64,000 nucleotides of DNA, taken from assembly GCA_000181795.3 (NCBI GenBank), contig CM012955.1:11107892-11171891 (forward strand), in the 5' to 3' direction. The notes beneath the pieces are model-generated. The model saw only the letters and a list, made by a program, of their open reading frames with translations, made no database searches and was not told the origin of the DNA. This DNA is from Trichinella spiralis (Eukaryota > Nematoda > Enoplea > Trichinellida > Trichinellidae). A program made the translations under genes and the position numbers. How positions within the stretch are numbered: the first letter of the stretch is position 1; each line of letters opens with the position of its first letter. Below, piece after piece: positions 60,280-64,000 of the stretch.

Positions 60280-61026
60280 ATGGAGCCACCGGTGGTTTAT
60301 TTCAATAAAAAGGAATATTTGCTGCTAGCATCGGGAAATAAAATTAGCATTCGTTCTGAATTATCGGGAAGTCAAAATATTATGCTGAAAGGAAAAGTAT
60401 GACAGTGTGTTACATCCGTTTAACACTCACTAAAAATGTGTTTTTTTAGTCTATTATTCGAGAAGGATCTGTTATTCGGGCAAATCGAAGCACTGTTCAG
60501 ATAGGCAAATTTTCTTACATCGGATGCGACACGGTTTTAATGCCAGCTCGCAAGATGTTTACTGATGGGTTGGACAATTTAAAGAGCTCGTTAGTCACAT
60601 TTTTAATGAAAAAAAGTTTCAGATACTCAGTGTTGCCGTTGAAAATTGGTGATTATGTTTACATTGATGATAATTCAGTAATTCAGTGCACTCGAATTGG
60701 ATCGTACGTTCACATTGGCAAGAACTGTGTCATCGGTGAATATTGCATTATCAAAGACTGTTGCGTTTTGGAAGATAATACTGTTTTACCTGCCCAAACA
60801 ATTGTTCCTCCTTTCGTTCGAATGAGTGGCAATCCAGGTTTCTCATCAGCCTTCATAATGCGCTATTTAAGTTTTTAGTTATTTTTTTAAAATATTTTAA
60901 TGTATTTTAGGTAAAATTGTTGGTTTTCTTCCTAATTGTACCCAAAACTTGATGATTGATATAATGCAAGGCATACATACAAATTTTCGTCCTTATCCAA
61001 AGGGTTTAAAAGCGGCCAAGAGATAG
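60280..61026 (+). CDS. DCTN5: Dynactin subunit 5 (p25)
   Basis: Left-handed beta-helix subunit of the dynactin pointed-end complex, which links dynein to cargo. Exons are 60280-60396, 60450-60568, 60623-60837 and 60911-61026, giving 188 aa (human 182). Visible are YFNKKEYLLLASGNK, GSQNIMLKGKSIIREGSVIR, hexapeptide repeats with IGKFSYIGCDTVLMP, LKIGDYVYIDDNSVI, IGSYVHIGKNCVIGEYCIIKDCCVLEDNTVLP, and a C-terminal LPNCTQNLMIDIM. The intron 60569-60622 (54 nt, GTTGGA donor) is stop-free and a multiple of three. Removing it restores alignment with human FSKG..FPLHIGD; keeping it would insert 18 residues. Confidence 0.93.
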
Positions 61027-62705
61027 TCGAAATAATACTAAAAATTATAAAAAACACAAAGTAATAAAATTCTAGTTGACTACTGAAATATCTCTAATAA
61101 ACAAATTGCATCATGCAAAGTTATCCTGCTTTACGTTATTTGTGCATAATAATTCATGCATGTAATTGTAGCGCTATGCTTTAATGGTTCTCGTTCTTTT
61201 ATTACAATGTTCATATATTTTACAGATTGATTAAGTAAAAAATTGCAAATTCGCTGAACGACAGTCACTAATGTTTTATAAGATTTAAGCACATTAATTA
61301 ATCTTATTCTCTACATTGGGAGCTGCTTATATAAATATGTTCAGGTTTCAGTTTTGCTAGAATACATTTATTTATCTTTATTTCACTCGTTCATGCCTTT
61401 CATTGACAAAAGTTTTTATTTTTCGATTTTAACAAATATGCATAAAACCACAAAATACAAATCATTACAGATGCTACAGTATGAAAAATGTAGGTACAAT
61501 TACACAAAAAATTTTGCTTTGTTGAAAATATATAAAATAATCGGTCATTAATACTTTAAAAATACAATGATTCTTTTCTTCATTAACTGTATGATATTTC
61601 AAAATGCGCCCATGAAATTTGCAATTTTCGAGAAACACCTCGGAATCCAAAAATGGGCTTTATGGGCATCAGTCGATAACAAATGAATAGAGAAGTACAA
61701 CAAACGTATAGTTCCTAGTTCCTAGTTGCATAGCTCTCAAGATCCCAAATCAAGTGGCAAGCTTAACTATGTATTGACGTAGGCAGAGTGTCAACACTAG
61801 AAGCCCATTATTCTACAACAACTGGACAAATTTCGCCCAAACCCTGCATTTCTTTTTGCCGATCAATGAAAAATGTACAGTAGCCATATTTATCAGCAGA
61901 AATGAATAAAATAAAAATTTGCATGCGAGGTCGTTTGCTTTATTGACATAATGGAAATCATTTCAGTTTGAGGCCGTCCGTGGATGGTAGCTCAGCGTTT
62001 TGATTGGAAAATTGACTGAAGGCAAACATTGAAGCCAAACATTATTTTTGCTTTTTATTCATTATTATTTTTTGGAATAATATCTGAAAAATAATTTTTT
62101 AATCAACAAGGAAACAGCATGAACATCAAAAATGAGTAGACGGCGCAATTAGCAGTAAGTGGCAGTTTTTTCATTTTTAAGTTTTAATTAGTTAACTATA
62201 TTATTGAGAATCGATATTGAGCGTAATTTCTCAACATATTGTATGAATAATTCTCAAAATCAGATAATGGGTGACATAATAAACGCCAAATTTCCGTACA
62301 ATTCAGTTTCATTAAATACACCCTGTACGCATTGTTCATCTATTATTAAAATATGGGCTTTCGAAAATCACCTTTGCAATAACTAACATGTACTTTCAAT
62401 TGACCATAAGCAAGCTTTTGCCTGCAAATTGTTCACTTAAAATTAGCCTCATTTCAGCTACTTGTTTTTCTGATTTAAGAAAATTTTCAAAAATACGTAG
62501 GTGTGTTTTGTCTAAATGAATTTTGCTTTGTTATGGCGTTTTTTGTCAGATAGTTTATATTTTGACTGAATTGTAAATGTCAAGGTCATTTTTAAATTTT
62601 CAAATAGTCCTTTCCTTATTGATAGAATTTAGCAGTGCATTTCTTCTGCTCATATTATGGCTTAGGTTAGACTTCATCTTCAGCCAAAAGTTCTAACGCA
62701 CTAAA
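61027..62705. other. DCTN5 3' flank and spacer
   Basis: AATAAA near 61062-61068 and 61098 suits DCTN5. One TACAGTATG lies at 61475-61483. A GGTAGCTCAG-like tRNA A-box fragment at about 61985-61998 has no matching B-box. A duplicated TAGTTCC lies at 61711-61727. No coding exon is called. Confidence 0.5.
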
Positions 62706-63104
62706 AACCGGTTTCTAACGCTGCATTATGCAAATAAGGATCGCCACAACGCTGCCTTATCATCAGTAAGGGTGCGTTTGTTTGTTTAATTTACGTGGCA
62801 ATTGGTAGCATCGTTGAACGTTCTCTGAGTTCATTACGGGCGTTAAGTAACTGCTGAAGGCCGCTTCAGATTTACAGACAAGTATTCCACTTTTCTGCTT
62901 GTCATTTTTTTAAACTTTGTTTACTCATTATGTAACCAATTATTTTTTAATTAGATAGCACTTAATTATTATATTTGTTGTAAATCTATTTTGTGATAAA
63001 GTGAGGATAGTTTTGATTTAATATCATTATTACAGGTTCAAAGAATGGAGCAAAGAAAATGTGAAAACACGGACGGCACGAAGCAGAACAAGAGAAGGCA
63101 ATAG
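62706..63104 (+). other. Tandem unit, copy A, with a degenerate short ORF
   Basis: The left part (62706-62870) matches copy B 830 bp downstream: both have ACCGGTTTCTA, an ATGCAAAT octamer (62728-62735), GGATCGC, CTTATCATCA, GGTGCG(T/C)TTGTTTGTTT and CGTTAAGTAACT. The right part matches again (AATAAAGTG/GATAAAGTG, TTTTGATTTAA, TTACAG). After the TTACAG a short frame starts at 63045, MEQRKCENTDGTKQNKRRQ, and stops at 63102-63104. It contains one recognisable copy of the heptad-coding unit of copy B. It looks like a decayed or non-coding paralogue. Confidence 0.5.
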
Positions 63105-63535
63105 GTAAATGCCATTTCTTGTGAATCTGTGAAGCAGGGATAAGCATACTTCGGAAGGGTGAAGTTATTCTTTACTTTAATGAAATTACGCAAGTTTTTA
63201 GTATGTAATATATGAGTGAGATATTGTTCTTTTTGATTTTTATATTGAGATTAAGTATGACTTCATGTTTAGAAAGTTTGAAAATTAATTATTTTCACTT
63301 TAAATTATTTTTTCAAATTTCGTAGCATCAGATACATTCGGTAAATTACGTTTTTTGTTTGATTAACTTTGTTTGTCAGCATTGGCAGCGAGTGTGCTTA
63401 TATTTTAGTGAAAAGATTTTGCGATGAGTTCCATTTATGTAGGTCATTCGCTGTGCTTGAGGTTTCAATTTTCCTAATTTCATAGCGTTCGATTAGAATT
63501 AATTCTTCGTCCAGAAAATTTTCCAATCAACTCAA

Positions 63536-64000
63536 ACCGGTTTCTATCGCTACAGTATGCAAATGAGGATCGCTTGAAACTTGCTTTATCATCAATCAGT
63601 AACGGTGCGCTTGTTTGTTTTACTTGCGTGGCAAGTAACAGCATTCTCAAACGTCAAACGTTCGCGTTAAGTAACTACTGAAGTCGGTTTTTAATTGTTG
63701 AAGGTATTTAAAGTTTTCTCGTTCTTACTTTTTTTTCGAAACTCTCTATATATAATAATTTTGTTAAGGTTATCTTTAATTGAAAATCAGTTACTTCTTT
63801 CATTTCCAAATTCTTTGTTCAATTTTTTAATTCCACTGTGTAATAAAGTGCGAAAAGTTTTGATTTAACATTTACCATTCTTACAGATATGACTAATGAA
63901 GAAAGGAAAAGTGAAAACGCGGACGACACGAAGCAGATCGCGGACGACACGAAGCATAACGAGGACCATACTAATCAGATCGAGTACCACACGAAGCAGA
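63536..64000 (+). CDS. Tandem unit, copy B, with a partial heptad-repeat protein gene (runs off the edge)
   Basis: The promoter-like part (63536-63684) repeats copy A, including ATGCAAAT at 63558-63565 overlapping a TACAGTATG (63551-63559). After a TTCTTACAG acceptor-like sequence, an ATG at 63889 opens 37 codons to the window end. It starts MTNEERKSEN and continues as 21-bp units coding heptads of the type A-D-D-T-K-Q-I, then A-D-D-T-K-H-N, E-D-H-T-N-Q-I, E-Y-H-T-K-Q. The protein is highly hydrophilic. No family is recognised. It is incomplete at the 3' end. Confidence 0.45.
63921..64000 (+). repeat. 21-bp coding tandem repeat (partial array)
   Basis: At least three full units and a partial one follow each other in register, with most changes at the first and third codon positions of the unit (GCGGACGACACGAAGCAGATC is the first). 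The array continues beyond the window. Confidence 0.7.

Noticed and set aside
61985-61998. tRNA 5'-half-like GGTAGCTCAG
   Set aside because: No anticodon stem, T-arm or acceptor pairing can be drawn. It may be a chance match or an old tRNA-derived fragment.
1-64000. Transposons, integrated viruses, CRISPR arrays, rRNA genes
   Set aside because: No reverse transcriptase, transposase, integrase, capsid-like frame, terminal repeat pair, spaced direct-repeat array or rRNA sequence was recognised.

Overview
The window is nuclear DNA from a small-genome animal. Genes are split by short introns (mostly 46-110 nt, a few of 1-5 kb), spacers are very AT-rich with (CA)n, (TA)n, (AAT)n and (GA)n microsatellites, and nothing prokaryotic (operons, ribosome binding sites, IS elements, CRISPR) is present. 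Many start codons sit just downstream of a 3' splice-site-like pyrimidine-AG, the signature expected from spliced-leader trans-splicing. Together with the highwire/RPM-1-type ligase this suggests an ecdysozoan, plausibly an early-branching nematode. An augmin HAUS1 subunit and a canonical Axin make a Caenorhabditis relative unlikely. The species is inference.

Layout, left to right: cortactin (+, 277-2041); mitochondrial ribosomal protein L18 (-, 2222-2962); a giant, GC-rich, almost intronless RPM-1/highwire/MYCBP2 E3 ligase gene (+, 4895-16625); LSM14/CAR-1/Trailer hitch (-, 17655-19304); a gene-poor spacer with two weak ORFs; rhophilin (+, 24981-28824); a CREB3-class bZIP factor (-, 29723-32671); HAUS1 (-, 34232-35071); isocitrate dehydrogenase beta subunit IDH3B (+, 36223-38089); Axin (-, 39428-48087); CHMP4/Snf7 (+, 50592-51799); a 77-aa basic protein (+, 52491-52778); cyclophilin H (-, 53091-54002); UBA5 (+, 54933-57008); a 99-aa secreted, possibly neuropeptide-like protein (-, 57124-57487); a cation diffusion facilitator (-, 57938-59218); dynactin p25/DCTN5 (+, 60280-61026); and, running off the right edge, two diverged copies of a roughly 830-850 bp unit whose second copy starts an ORF built of 21-bp heptad-coding repeats.

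Exon models were built by hand so that reading frames close at every junction; total coding lengths are multiples of three for every multi-exon gene. The genes do not form a pathway. They are mostly single-copy housekeeping and signalling genes: cytoskeleton (cortactin, rhophilin, dynactin p25, HAUS1), RNA (LSM14, cyclophilin H), ubiquitin and UFM1 (RPM-1, UBA5), Wnt (Axin), ESCRT-III (CHMP4) and mitochondria (MRPL18, IDH3B). Neighbours tend to alternate strand, giving several divergent pairs with 0.9-1.2 kb shared upstream regions.

The least explained items are the right-edge tandem units, an over-represented non-coding 9-mer (TACAGTATG, 11 copies), alternative 5' or poison exon candidates inside the large Axin intron, and several small genes or ORFs of unknown family.
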